A DNA stretch of 64,000 nt, taken from Morchella semilibera. Taxonomy: Eukaryota > Ascomycota > Pezizomycetes > Pezizales > Morchellaceae. The DNA lies in NCBI GenBank assembly GCA_009192285.1, contig WBVU01000016.1, positions 434,001-498,000 on the forward strand. The letters are read 5' to 3'. The position numbers and the translations under genes are program-made. The notes under the pieces are model-generated. The model worked only from the letters and a program-made list of their open reading frames with translations. It was not told the DNA's origin and did not search any database. This document shows positions 50,733 to 62,389 of the stretch, piece by piece; position 1 is the first letter of the stretch; every line of letters begins with the position of its first letter.

Positions 50733-51508
50733 TGCTCGTTCTTCTGCTTTGTTGCTTTGTTTGAGATTGTGCTGTGTATTATTATCAAATGTGGGGTGTC
50801 GAAATGTGTAATATGAAGGGGGAGGACTTTAAATGTTTGGAGTGTGATTGTGGTGATGATTGTAGGTGATGTCGTTGTCGCGTTTGGTGTTTGCTGGAAG
50901 TGTCTGTCTACCAGCAGAGTGTTGTTGCTGCCAAGATCGGACCGATCGGCGACAGGATTCGGGAAAGAAACGAACCCTGATTGGCCGGGATGTGACCACA
51001 TTAGGCAAGTGGGGTCATCGGCTCTCACTCGGGGCGCATGGTTTGGAAATGATCACACGGCAGTTATTTGGACGACTTCTTCTTTCTATTTTTTTTTTTT
51101 TACACAGTCAGGAGATGTTACACACGAGTAGAGAAATAGTATTTGGGGGGGGGTAAAAAAGAAGCGAGTGTTTGGAGGAGACAGTCCTTATTATAGTGGC
51201 CGGTTCGGGGAGGAGGTGGATGATTGGATGTTGCGAGAATCAACGTCATGATCAGATCTTCTTTAAAGGTCCGGAATTACAGTGGGGGAAAAAAAAAAGG
51301 TGTTAAATTTTTTTTTGAGTAGTTGCGTCATGATTTGAGCAAAAGGTCGACGCGACACCATATATATACTATTTGCGTGTAGACAACCGCAGCCCCCCCC
51401 CCCCCCAACTTTCTCTCTCTCTCTCATCTCTCTCCTCTCCCCCACCCCCGCCCCCCCCCCCCCCCCCCCCAACACCCCCCCCCCCCGCCCCCCCCCCCCC
51501 CCCCCCCG

Positions 51509-51558
<50 letters not shown>

Positions 51559-51970
51559 ACCCTCCCCCCCCCCCCCCCTCCCCCCCCCCCCCCCCCCCCC
51601 CTCCCCCCCCCCCCCCCCCCCCCCCCCCACCCCCCCCCTCCCCCCCCCCCCCCCCCCCCCCGCCCCCCCCCCCCCCCCCCCCCCCCCACACACACACTCT
51701 CTCTCTTTCGATCCCCCAGTTCACCCTACAAAGTTTTTCAGTGTATTTGTGCCCTCACCTCCTACACCAACCTTTCACTCCCTCTCTCTGATTGCAAGTT
51801 CCTCATCCTCTCCAACTCCTTTCTATCACGCATTTGCCCCGTACTGTCGCCAGCTACCAACCAACTTTCTCCATCTCACTTTTTTTTTCTCTTCAATTCC
51901 CCCGCTTTCTGGAGGGTACTTTCTTCATCTCGCTACCAGAGTATTTAATCCAATCCCTGTACCTGCTACG
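50733..51970. other. Divergent promoter region of RVB1 and the 942-residue gene, with poly-C tract
   Basis: About 1.2 kb between two divergent genes. It contains T- and A-runs near 51090 and 51290, and the exceptional C-rich tract at 51393-51707. Sequence from 51710 to 51970 is pyrimidine-rich and is probably the 5' leader of the downstream gene. Long Gly-only or Pro-only open frames here are translations of the homopolymer and are not genes. Confidence 0.65.
51393..51707. repeat. Nearly pure poly-C tract with flanking CT and CA repeats
   Basis: Layout left to right: a C-run, a (CT)n block (about 51411-51437), about 250 bp of C interrupted only by isolated A, T or G bases (51438-51687), then (CA)n and (CT)n to 51707. 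The complementary strand would be an extreme G-quadruplex former. Length and composition may be partly assembly-derived. Confidence 0.85.
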
Positions 51971-54799
51971 ATGAGCCCAAAAATGCCACCGCGGTACAGC
52001 CCCCAACACCCTCGATCAACAACCGAGGGCAAAGAACTTGAACCATTCCGTGAGGAAATCACACGGAGGTTTAGGAATCTAGCCTCCCCGCCAACCCCCA
52101 CTTGTGCCCCCAATACCTCTGGCCCGCTCTTAAGGCCAGACTCTCTCCCCGAGTTACCTTACAGCTCACCAGGTGGTAAGATATTCTATGATGAAGGTTG
52201 GGAATCGAAGCTCAACTTTAAACGTGCGGAGACACCGACAAAAAACACCGCCAGGGCCCAAACGCCTAGGAAGAGGCCCGCACAACGTCTTAAGAAGGGA
52301 ACAAGAAGCGGTAACGTGCCGGAGGAGCCAACCGATCTTGACAATAACAAAAACGATAATGGCTTCTCGTCGATGCCGATAACAGCCGACGATTGGCACC
52401 GGGCTACAGGCAGCTATGACCAAACGAACATTGACAATAATATCATAGACCACAGGGTGGATGATAATCGTCTCCTGCCCATTGGGAGCCTACCTATAAT
52501 CCCAAACCACTCAAAGAGCTTCCGCTCACCAGGACCAGCTTTAGAAGCGAGGCCAACAATCACTGGCAAATCGTTGGTAGACATTTACCACGAAAGTCAG
52601 GGGAATATCGATTCCCGTACCTTCCAGCCCAAGGGGATTCTAACGATACACAGCCAGACACCGGGCATCGATGTGTCTACCATTAACAGTCTTAACATGG
52701 GAAACTCTAGTGGGTTCTACCAGGCCTCACTGAATGATGGGGGTAACATTACTGCTACTCCCACCATTACTTCCCAGTTGGATGGTACAGAAATGTACCC
52801 AAATGTAAAAAACAACTCCCGGAGGCAGACCAGTATGACAACCTTGGATTTTAATGCACAATATCGCCAGCAATTCTCCGGAAATGCACCAAATCCCGAG
52901 AACTCAGAGTTGAACCTGATCCAGAATCCGCTAGCAGTTGGGTATAACTATCGTATACCAACGCCCAGCCAGATCCAAGCAGATGACTACAGTAATCTAG
53001 AAAAGTACAACCCTAGCGCGCCTCAGATGCCTCTAATGACCACCCCAAACAACCTCCCCCAGTCCCAGAACAGACTTGGTGGCTTCCTCTCAGAATCTCC
53101 GCTCGTACGGTGGCCCCCCAAGGGCTTCATGGATACTAATGACCATGTCCTAGGGCCTGTAGCCATGCAGCAACCCTCTGAAGGCTTATGGGGTATGAAT
53201 AACGGCGTCCGGGATATCCCACAGGGGGCGAACGGGGCTTGTTATAGCCTCCACGAGAGAACTCCTTCAGTTCCCACCCAGCCCGAGAAACGAAACCAGC
53301 GTGATTTATCAGGATACAAACTTCAACAGCGGCATCAACAGAAGCAATTAATGGATCAGCAACTATGGAATATGCGCCACTCGCAGGCACAGAAAGAGCT
53401 GCAACAGCAACAACAGCAACATGATGATTTAATTCAAACTGATCGTGGGCGCGGAATGCCCCAGTCAAACCTGGGCATGCCGCAGCAGCAACCACAGGCA
53501 CAGAGGCCCCAGACACAAATGCCCCAAGCACAAAATCCGCAGGCACAGAGGCCCTATGCACATAATCAAGAATTTGACTTACATGCTGCCCAGGAGCGCG
53601 GCATGTTCCAGCCGAAAATGAGAATATCGCAACAAAAGAGTACGGTTGCCTCTAACCTACCAAGGGGTGGTATATCCCAGGCCAAAACGGGCATTGTGGA
53701 ACCACGTACAATAGAACTCTTCAAGTTAGGCCTAGGGGAGGGGAGGCAAGAGTCCCTCAAAAGAAAGTGCGAGGAGGGGAGGAACAGTGACAAAGATGAT
53801 GCTGCCCCTCAGCAGAAGAAGCAAAGGAGAGTCAGTGGGCAATACCATGAGCAACACTTCCCCGGAATCACCAGTCCCCCACGAAGTTTTGGGAAAGGTA
53901 CGGACCAGGTATCTGAACTTGATAAACAGCAACTCGCCGAAACTCTTACACAAAATAAAACTCCACAAGTTGAGCTTAACGAAGTTGGTGGGAGGCGGAA
54001 AAGTACGAGGTCCCCTCTTCGTCCTTCCGGGAGAGGAGGGGAAAGCCCTCGAGTCGGTGAGGAAAGTGAGAAAGGTGTGGCCCAGAACAATGAAAAGTCG
54101 AATGCCCCTGCACCTTCTCGATCTAGATCTGCGTCTGCTTCTAGTGGGAATAAGCCTGCGCTCTCTGTTATAGTTGCTCAAGAAAGTTCCCCGCTTTCCT
54201 CGTGCATACAAAAACACCAACCGCCTACCAACGCTACGTCCATAGCGGGAGCGGTATCTCCTATTTCCTTGGAGACACCGCCGCTGGTATATTCCTCCAC
54301 TTCGACAAATCCGACTTCGAGTAGTATGTCGGTGTCGCCTATGATATTGTCACCGATAATTCAGATAGATCCTACTGAAAATAAGGGCGCTATTCAGTTG
54401 TCTCCTGAACAGATACGGCATCTTACACAACAACCAATCACCCTGGAGGAGCTGAAGTCTATATCCGATGATCCCGATTCCTGGGGCTTTGAGGCTTTCG
54501 AGGACCTAGACTCCCTCTGGGGGGACTTTGGGGGCCATGAGACCCAAAAGGACACAGTGGACTCCAATTGGTATAACCCAGATATCTCTTTGCTGGTTCC
54601 CGATAACCTTGAGTTTGAAGGGCCCCCCGCGGTGGAAATATGGCATCCTAACCCACCTGTTGTGTTAAACCGGGCGCAAGATTTTATTCTTGAAGCAGGA
54701 TACTTGTCGCGGGACGCACCGGCGATTCTTTTCACCCCACAAGACGACTTTGTGGCTAGAACTGATTGCATGGAGGAGGATACTACGAAAAATTCGTAA
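51971..54799 (+). CDS. Unrecognised Gln/Pro/Asn-rich protein, 942 residues
   Basis: A single uninterrupted 2829-nt open frame in an intron-rich genome. I do not recognise the family. ATG at 51971 (MSPKMPPRYSPQHPRS) is preferred over an in-frame Met at 51749 because the upstream part translates a pyrimidine-rich leader. Visible parts are a basic segment at about residues 80-115 (TPRKRPAQRLKKGTRSG), a long low-complexity middle with Asn/Ser, a Gln-rich block at about 475-560 (QQQQQQ, with MPQ/AQ repeats), a basic KRKCEEGRN...QKKQRRVSGQ stretch that could be a nuclear localisation signal, Ser-rich linkers, and an acidic/aromatic C terminus (DDPDSWGFEAFEDLDSLWGD) that looks like a transactivation-type segment. 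A disordered transcriptional regulator is a reasonable guess only. Confidence 0.75.
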   Translation: MSPKMPPRYSPQHPRSTTEGKELEPFREEITRRFRNLASPPTPTCAPNTSGPLLRPDSLPELPYSSPGGKIFYDEGWESKLNFKRAETPTKNTARAQTPRKRPAQRLKKGTRSGNVPEEPTDLDNNKNDNGFSSMPITADDWHRATGSYDQTNIDNNIIDHRVDDNRLLPIGSLPIIPNHSKSFRSPGPALEARPTITGKSLVDIYHESQGNIDSRTFQPKGILTIHSQTPGIDVSTINSLNMGNSSGFYQASLNDGGNITATPTITSQLDGTEMYPNVKNNSRRQTSMTTLDFNAQYRQQFSGNAPNPENSELNLIQNPLAVGYNYRIPTPSQIQADDYSNLEKYNPSAPQMPLMTTPNNLPQSQNRLGGFLSESPLVRWPPKGFMDTNDHVLGPVAMQQPSEGLWGMNNGVRDIPQGANGACYSLHERTPSVPTQPEKRNQRDLSGYKLQQRHQQKQLMDQQLWNMRHSQAQKELQQQQQQHDDLIQTDRGRGMPQSNLGMPQQQPQAQRPQTQMPQAQNPQAQRPYAHNQEFDLHAAQERGMFQPKMRISQQKSTVASNLPRGGISQAKTGIVEPRTIELFKLGLGEGRQESLKRKCEEGRNSDKDDAAPQQKKQRRVSGQYHEQHFPGITSPPRSFGKGTDQVSELDKQQLAETLTQNKTPQVELNEVGGRRKSTRSPLRPSGRGGESPRVGEESEKGVAQNNEKSNAPAPSRSRSASASSGNKPALSVIVAQESSPLSSCIQKHQPPTNATSIAGAVSPISLETPPLVYSSTSTNPTSSSMSVSPMILSPIIQIDPTENKGAIQLSPEQIRHLTQQPITLEELKSISDDPDSWGFEAFEDLDSLWGDFGGHETQKDTVDSNWYNPDISLLVPDNLEFEGPPAVEIWHPNPPVVLNRAQDFILEAGYLSRDAPAILFTPQDDFVARTDCMEEDTTKNS

Positions 54800-57700
54800 T
54801 TCAGGGGAAGGATCAGGTCAAGGCGTAGGGGGGTAGGAGGTTGGGGTCTCGCTTTTTTTTTTAGCATGGTTTATAATGTTATATGTACAATATATATCAA
54901 ATTTGCGGCTACTATGTCTCTTTGCATGTTTTCTTCTTTGGCTAGATGGTGTTTAAGGTATGTTCGCGTCAATTGACTGGGTATGTTTTTGTGTTTGTAT
55001 TCATACGGAAGCATATTAAGGGCTTTAAGGGTCTTATATCTTATGCTAATGACGGATGGGGCTATATGTTGGGATGTGTACATGGATTGGTATTGTTGAT
55101 TGCTTACATGTACTTACACCACCAATTGTTGAGCCTTGATGTGGGCAAGTGTATGTACTCAGCTAAGAAGGGCTAAGTATAATCGTTGAAGATAATGATA
55201 GATGCGATTTGATCCAACACACAACCTATATCTCAACGACGACGTTATTTATATTATTTTTATAGACAGTCTGCTTTGGCAGCTAGTCATGTAGTTTGTT
55301 CCCCGTTTGCAGGCGTCCGAACATTTTTGAAAGGAGTTATGGATTGCTATTAATCTACAGTTGCTGTATTTCCTACTCCCCATATAGGAGGATTACGTGT
55401 ATATGAACACTTCAATTCGAAGTCGCCGCCAAATTCATGGGTTTAGTGGTTGCTGTCACTAATACATGTAAATCTAATGTAGCTCAGTACATATAGGGTT
55501 CAGCTATGAGTGGGTGCACGTTAGACTTTGCCTTGCCAAGGCCCGAGTGATATCCCGTGAGCCACACATCTTAGGGATCACCGGAACGAACAATAACCAA
55601 CGGGCGCCCCATTAAAACTCCACCGATCAAGAGTGACTGCTGCACAGTGAAATACATATAGTCGAACTAGCAGAGTAGTGATAGTACAAGCAAGTGTCCA
55701 GAAGTGGCCATTTTCACTATAAAACCTAGTTTCCAGTAGTTTTTTGAATGATGTACTCTATGTTTTTTTGGTAAGTCTCCAGAGTTTAAACTTATAATTT
55801 TTGCCGATTTATGCCTACTAATCCCTAGCAGATACACCCAAGTAGACGTTGATGTATCTTTTGTATAGGGCCCCCATACAAATGTCAGGTACCAGTACTC
55901 AATAGGACAACCATTGTTATTTTTTATTACATAAGGACAATTTCATAATCCGTTCTGCTCAAACCTTCATACTTCTGGACTTATCGATTTTTTTTGGTAC
56001 TATTTCTATCTTTATATGTACACGTAGTTGTATCATAGGTAATCACTGGTTGTTCGAATTTCCTATTTCTGGTGTGTTTTGGTTGTGTCCACTCACTTTT
56101 AAAATTTTGGACACCCGCTTTTTTTTTTTTTTTTTTTTTTTGTTTACTTCATTAATTGTATGATACCCGCTTGTACCACGGGGGGAATTAACGCCGGCGC
56201 TGATCATGATGGTATATAATTCTCGCTCGCTCCTTGGTGGGTTGGTGTTGGGAAGAAGAAGGCTGCCTCTCGTCGGATCCCATATATAATCTCTCAAAGG
56301 CCAGCTTTCTCCCGGCTTTCTGCGGTCAGATCTAGGGTGAAATTACAAGCCCTGTTGAAGCGGCTACGGTTTTTGAATTGAATGTTGACCAGAATTATCG
56401 AGGCTTTAAATTTAGATGATTCTAAGTCCAATGTATTGCGTAGTCCCCCCCCCATCATCTGCCACATCACCCAACCAATTACCCACCCCCCGAATCAACT
56501 ATGATCGAACTACCTGGTCAAATCTGTCATCCTTTTTGATGAAGTTGCTCGACTTGCTTCTTTACTTCATATAGAAGCCCCAAGGCTGTCCCTGAACCAC
56601 ACAAACACAGTCCGGAATCCCCCCCCCTCCCCCCACTTCCCATCATGACTCTAATGTCCCATTGTTTCCTTCACGAACCAGCCCGCGCGGGAAATACAAG
56701 CTTGCCAATGGGTGGCCATAATAGGAACCCCAGAGACACTGACCCCCATATCTGCGAGTCAACAAAGGTGTTCGTCTTTCGTTTGGGGGTTGGTATTTTG
56801 GTGCTTATTAGCCTCATCTGTATCATTATTTCTCTAGTGGGTTTTGGCTTTACTTGTGGCCTTTAGATTTTTGGGTGTTGAATCCATCTAGGCAATGATT
56901 TTTCTTCGGGCTTTGACTTTCCTCGGGGTCTGACCCGGAAACGGTACGCCGGTTGGATAGTGAGCTCCTCTCATTTACCCTTTCTTGCGAGGCTGGATAC
57001 TGTGAACTTGACAATTGACATTCCGCCGTCCTTCGAGGAGCTTGTAAGGATTGGATAATCTCTTCCGAGGTCTTTTTGTCTTTGCCTGTTTGGGCTTTGG
57101 TTTCGGATGCTGGTTTAAAGAATATACTTTATCCTCTTCTTTTTTTTCTGGTCTTTAGTCTCCGATTTCTTTAAAGTTATTCATCATTTTAGAGGTATGT
57201 ATTAGATGCCCCAGGCTTGTATACATCATCATCGCAACCACTTTAGATCGTCTTCCGGAGAACTGTGATTGGCGCGTTCGAGGCTATCTCTTTTCTATAC
57301 TACATGTAGTTAGGATATACCCCTAGATAGTCATTACATGTACATACAGGGTTGATATGCCCCGAAACATTGAGAGTTTCGAGAAATCCTTGACATTACC
57401 AGTGCAAATATTCTAGTTTCAACCAGAGGACTATATATAATAAATAAATAGATAGGCCTGGTGCACGTGGAGTATCTCGAATCTATTAACTGGCTCCGCC
57501 ACAAAGGCAAACCCCCCAGGTCTCAAGGCCAAAGATTGACTAAGACTGCCCTTTAGTTTCATATCAAACAACCCTACAACCAATACATGCTGTATGAGAT
57601 TTAAAGGGCCCAACGGAGCTACATGTGAGTGATACCTTGTGATCAACCTATATTACCACGCAAATCTACCTTAAGGATTCGGGTGGCTGGTATACACTGT

Positions 57701-59155
57701 GTACTAGTATTCACGCGAATTGGCATTAAAGCACAAGAAGCCACGCTCGCAAAACCCAGCGCAGCCATATGTTTTGACATGTACACAATCTAATTCTATA
57801 TGCTTTTTTTTTTTTTTAGCTCCGATTGGCTGAAAATATCCAGGAATTCTCCAACCACATATATGCTACTACTAATGTACTAATGATACATGTAGATAAA
57901 AGTACATACATGCAACCCCCAATGTGCTCCCCCACCTACCATCACTACATGATACAGTACCATGTACTAGCCGCCACTTATGAATCAACTTGATTGCATG
58001 ATTGCGTGATTGATTCACCTAGGATTTGCAATTCGTGAACGAGCCCTTCTTGTCTAATGTTAAAACTTTTAGCCAATTAAACCATTAGACATCATGAAGT
58101 ATCACCTAGATCCTGTCAGTTTTTGAGAAGCATTGCAGCTAGGCAGTCATCCAGCTAGGCTGAGTAAATGGGATAATGTCAACTTATAGCGGCCCCCCTT
58201 CCTTTCTTACTGAAACCAAAACCTTAATAATAACCTGCACAAGACCTAGGTAAGGATACCTCACACTCATGTGTAGGGTGCATTAAGTGCTATTATACAG
58301 AACAAACCCTGGCTGGCTTGTCTACGGCTTGTATCGATACTTCATCTCATCCCCTGCCTACCAAAAATTCCCGGGGATTTCTCGCTCGCTAGTTAGGCTC
58401 ACTGGAATATGGGTACTTGATACACCTTTACCTGGATCTGATCGTTCTGTAACTTGGTTCCAATCGCCATGATGCAAGAAAAAGGAGAGAAGTGTAGCAG
58501 CCCGCTTACACACAAGCCAAGTGTTACAGCTACAAACAATTCTCCTAAGGGTTCTCATGAGCGGCTCTAGCATATGGCGTCTATTAATTGTTGGTTGATG
58601 CCTCAAGCGTTTCGGTGTGTAGTACGATCTGCTCTGACAACCAATGAAATCGCTTACCGTCCTGTTTGGCGCACTGCAGGTGTTATCTGGTATCCTGGCC
58701 ACGAAACGTCAACCGTAGTGATTCCGATCCCCGATTGGTAAAGATTTAGTAACTAATACCCACCCCGCATAACGAGATGAGGATGCAGGTGTGATGCAAG
58801 GGTGAATATAGAAACCACCATTCGTGACGCTCGTTGTATCAGGAGGTTCGTGCTGAGAAGATTGAATTTTTTATTGATTCCCCCTATTGAATATCTTGGT
58901 GTATTTATACCTGTACCTTCGTTCCTCCAGAGTTTTTCGCTCATTCTCTCCTATACCCACTGCAGTGCCATTCATTTATTGTAGCTTCCTCTTCTCTTCC
59001 TCTCCTTCTTGTAATCATCCAGCGCCCGCATCGACCGGTTCGATCAAATTCTCTTTTCTGTTTACCGTTCGCCAATAACCCAGTCCTCGAGCTCTCAGTC
59101 AACCTAATATCAATTACCCTCCAAGATTAGAAGACCGAATCAAATCTAGACAAAA
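54800..59155. other. Gene-poor region between the 942-residue gene and the small secreted peptide
   Basis: About 4.4 kb with no gene of known family. Contents: TACATGTA-like motifs (near 55103, 57300, 57340 and 57890), T- and C-runs (56120-56142, 56444-56454, 56620-56632), a possible 73-residue one-helix protein frame at 56645-56866, and pyrimidine-rich sequence at 58980-59060 upstream of the secreted peptide gene. Confidence 0.55.
56645..56866 (+). CDS. Possible small single-pass membrane protein (73 residues), uncertain
   Basis: The frame starts MTLMSHCFLHEPARAG directly after a C/T-rich leader, similar in composition to the leaders of other genes here. Its C-terminal 30 residues are a strong hydrophobic helix (RLGVGILVLISLICIIISLV), giving a candidate tail-anchored topology. 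No family is recognised and there is no intron. It may be chance; expression data would be needed. Confidence 0.25.
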   Translation: MTLMSHCFLHEPARAGNTSLPMGGHNRNPRDTDPHICESTKVFVFRLGVGILVLISLICIIISLVGFGFTCGL

Positions 59156-59412
59156 ATGCAGTATACTACCCTAATTGCTCTCCTCTTCACGGCCTCAGCT
59201 ATCGCTGCGCCTACCCCCATTGCCCAGATCACCGCTATTGGAAGTAAGTTGTAAACCCATCCGCGAAACATGAACCCGAACAATCGTTCATAGATCTAAC
59301 ACGATACTCTCTAGCCAATAACTATGGTGATGACGGTGTCCCATCAAAGACCGATGGATCTGGCAGTGTCGTCCGTCTCGACGGTGCAAAAACTGCTACT
59401 GGGAAGTTGTAG
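59156..59412 (+). CDS. Small secreted peptide, 61 residues, two exons
   Basis: Too short for an ordinary ORF scan. Exon 1 starts MQYTTLIALLFTASAIAAP, a clear signal peptide with hydrophobic core LIALLFTASAIA and a likely cleavage after AIAA. The donor GTAAGT after ATTGGAA and an acceptor CTCTCTAG near 59315 (with CTAAC branch point) join to NNYGDDGVPSKTDGSGSVVR and LDGAKTATGKL before TAG at 59410-59412. The mature peptide would be about 42 residues, hydrophilic and without cysteines. A pyrimidine-rich leader and an ACAAAA context precede the ATG. Secretion is predicted; function (effector-like, pheromone-like or wall-associated) is unknown. Confidence 0.7.
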
Positions 59413-60284
59413 CTTGTTCATTCCCAAGGGACTTTAGGGTGATCAATCAGTGCACCCCATGGCCCAACCTATACTACTGCTACTGTATCATTTTCGTTCT
59501 TTTCCCCTATTTACACTACCTTAACGGATCTTTCTTTCACCTTTTCGGTCCTCCTCTTGAATCTTTTCGGTAGGACCTGTTCGGTTAGGCCGCCGATGAT
59601 TTTTTGGGGATTTTTTCGTGCGTTTTCGTGTTCTGCTGTTTTCTTTCTGGATCTACGCGCATGAGTACTCGTTCTTTAGAGGAAGGGCCCTGATCGGATT
59701 GACTGGAGAGCTTTTATTATTTACTGGGATAACCCCGACCTATTTTCTTTTGTACCGGTGGGGAAAGTTAAAGTGGGCGTTGTTCAACTGAGACCGATGA
59801 CTTGTGGTTAGCGTTGGGTCATGTAGTACTTTGATGCAGACATTAAAGAACTAAGCATTTTTTTTTCTTTTTTGGTAAACCTGTGAGGGTGGGGTTAACT
59901 AAGTCAGTGAGAGCTTGACGTTTTAGAGTAGTGGTAACGAAAATAAAAGTGTCTAGTACTCCAGGGTCATGTTGTGTTTCAGTCGGTCCTACGAAACCGC
60001 TTGCCGCCAGGGGTGCCTCAACCCACTCTAAAAAAAACATGTAATTTAGGTATGTACTTACATACATGTAAGTTTGGTATTAGTGCGTCGGGCTTTTGGT
60101 GATGACCCTATTCGTGTAAAAACCTATAACATCGTAGTAACAAGGTGCACGTAGAGGAGATACCCCGAGCGATATTTTATGACTATATGTTCAATCTAAA
60201 AAAATATCAAGTAGAGTTTTTCACTAATATACAAATTTTGTAGCAATATGCTAACATTATAATACAACTTTTGCCTTCATTCAA
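59413..60284. other. Convergent 3' flanks of the secreted peptide gene and FMP25
   Basis: About 870 bp, T-rich then A-rich, with a TACATGTA motif near 60063. No gene is recognised. Confidence 0.6.
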
Positions 60285-62389
60285 CTAAACCGCCGAGTAG
60301 ACGGCTGAATTCCCTCTCCCACATACTACCCTTTGTTCAATCTCGATATTTCTCCCGTTTACGGAGACCTTCTTTCTTGGCGTCACTTGGAACCTATGAA
60401 CTTGGTCCTTCCTTGTAAATCTTGCGCTTCCAACTTCATCGCCCTTCCCACCAATAATCCCACTCTTCCGACTTAGATCACCCGTACTGCTGCTTCCAGT
60501 CATAGAAGCCTTGCCAATCATCATTTCTCCAACCATGGGCTCAAGCGGAGGGATATAAACAGGGACACTAGTGTTGTTTCTCTTCCCAGTACCGAGCTGA
60601 TAGAACTCGTTGTTACCCCACCAGAGCACATCAGAGCCAAAATTGACGTCATGGACTGGGGATGTAGCTGAGGTTGAGGCATCGACGTTGGTGAGATTTT
60701 GCATAGTTGCCGAAATATGAGTTGCGCCAGCAGAGAGAGATATACGGATAGGAACTATAGTGTTCGCTTTGTCGTTGTCTATTCATGTTGTTAATTATCA
60801 ATCAATATGAGTGTTTCGGTCTGCAGAGCTTACACTCAAATAACCCGCTCAATGCTCTCACTTTTGTTGGCGTCCCTTGAACGTGAGTCCACCTTCCATT
60901 ACCCAAGTTTCCAAATATACCAGTTCCACAACTAAATAAGTCTGCGCTCACTTTTCCATTCACAATATTCTCTGCATCAACACAGAAATAACTATTCGCT
61001 CCTCCGGCTCCGATCCTCCTAACCTTTGGCACAACTTGTTTGGTATCATACATCCCTTGAAATGTGAGTAGCCTTGGGGCTTCAATATGGTTCGTCTCAG
61101 GGTTGTACTCGAATCCAAGTTGGCCGCTGGTGTTATCACCAAATGAAAACACCCTCCCAGCATCATCGAGGACTAGTGAGTGGTTATCTCCAGCGGCGAT
61201 CTGGGTGATCCTGTAGTTGGAGAGGTGTGTAATCTCATGACAGGTATCATAGGGTTTATCTTTGGGTCGAGTAGCAAAGGTGAGACCGGGGATTCCAAGT
61301 TCACCTTTCGAAGGGTAGTGGTAAGAGGCGACAGCTGAGAATACACGGCCAGATGAGGTGAGAATTAGAATGTGATCTTGACCTGAGGCAATCTTAGAGA
61401 CACTAGGGTCTTGTTAGTTCAACTAGAACCCGTTTGGGGGTTGCTTAGGGGAACCTTTCGAAGTATCCTAGCTCGGGCTTGAGCAACCGGTATGAGATTT
61501 TCGATTCAGAAGATAACCCGGGGACCCAGGATGATTCCGAGGGTTTTTTAGATTCGGCTTGATCTCTTTTTGACATAGGTAAACTGTAGACTTTACCATC
61601 CTTGGAAAGCGCAAAGATCCTATCCCTGGATATCTCAACAGAGGCAATGTCCTTTCCTATAAGTGTTTTTTCGGGTTCTTTGATATCCGACGCATACCCA
61701 ACCCCCCACTGAAAGATGTCTCCCTTTTCATTTACGGCAACTAGAAAGTAGACTTAGTTGTGAAATGAGAAAGTGGGGGTGGTATTCGGTGAAGCAACAG
61801 GTTTACCTTACCTCCGACGTTACGATCAAGCTTGAGGTCGCGGAGGAGAACGTTGTCGAATGCTGCAATACGGCGAGGGGATTTGATAAGGTCTTCATTC
61901 GAGTCTGGGGCTACCACTCGTCCACTTCCGAAAGGATGAGAAGTGCTCTTGAACGGCTAGAGAGGGGAGCACATACACATTGTTCCCCCAAGCATACACT
62001 CCTGGGTGCTCCCAACTATTTTTCACCTTTAAGTGGCATTATATTAGCGACACTGTTTTGATAGGTATTCCAGGGATCTTCCGCACCTGGACATGCTGAG
62101 CACTTAGCTTTGATTTCAGGTCAACTGTAGCTGGCGAAGCAACAGCTATCGCCTCTGCTTTAATAACTGGTAGCGCGGGCAATAGCTTGTAGGCCACATA
62201 ACCGCCAATTAACATTGTAGCAATATTAATGAGGCCTATCTCTCGACCAGTTGGCTTCCTCCTCTCAGTGGCATGCTTCGCCGTCCGCGCCGTAGAAGCA
62301 TTCCTGTAGAGAACAGTCTTATGTTTTAGGCCACACCTTGGAACGGCGCGTGAAACCGAGTAGAATCCCGAGGCCGTTTGTTTGAACAT
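60285..62389 (-). CDS. FMP25: Mitochondrial RCC1-repeat protein, FMP25 type
   Basis: RCC1-like beta-propeller protein anchored in the mitochondrial inner membrane; yeast Fmp25 is implicated in assembly of respiratory complex III. The N terminus MFKQTASGFYSVSRAVPRCG is basic and Ser-rich, as for a matrix-targeting presequence, and is followed by one membrane span (about IGLINIATMLIGGYVAYKLL). The intron at 62027-62086 (60 nt, GCTAAT branch) removes an in-frame stop; a second short intron joins AWGNN to GRVVAPDSNEDL. RCC1-type blades follow: EKGDIFQWGVGY, RDRIFALSKDGKVYSL, IASGQDHILILTSSGRVFSA, AAGDNHSLVLDDAGRVFSFG, then GTGIFGNLGNGRW and VLWWGNNEFYQLGTG. The C terminus ends GRGNSAVYSAV. Exons join in frame through 60285. 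Confidence 0.9.

Noticed and set aside
51263-51724. Long poly-Gly and poly-Pro open frames on both strands
   Set aside because: They are translations of the C-rich tract and not genes.
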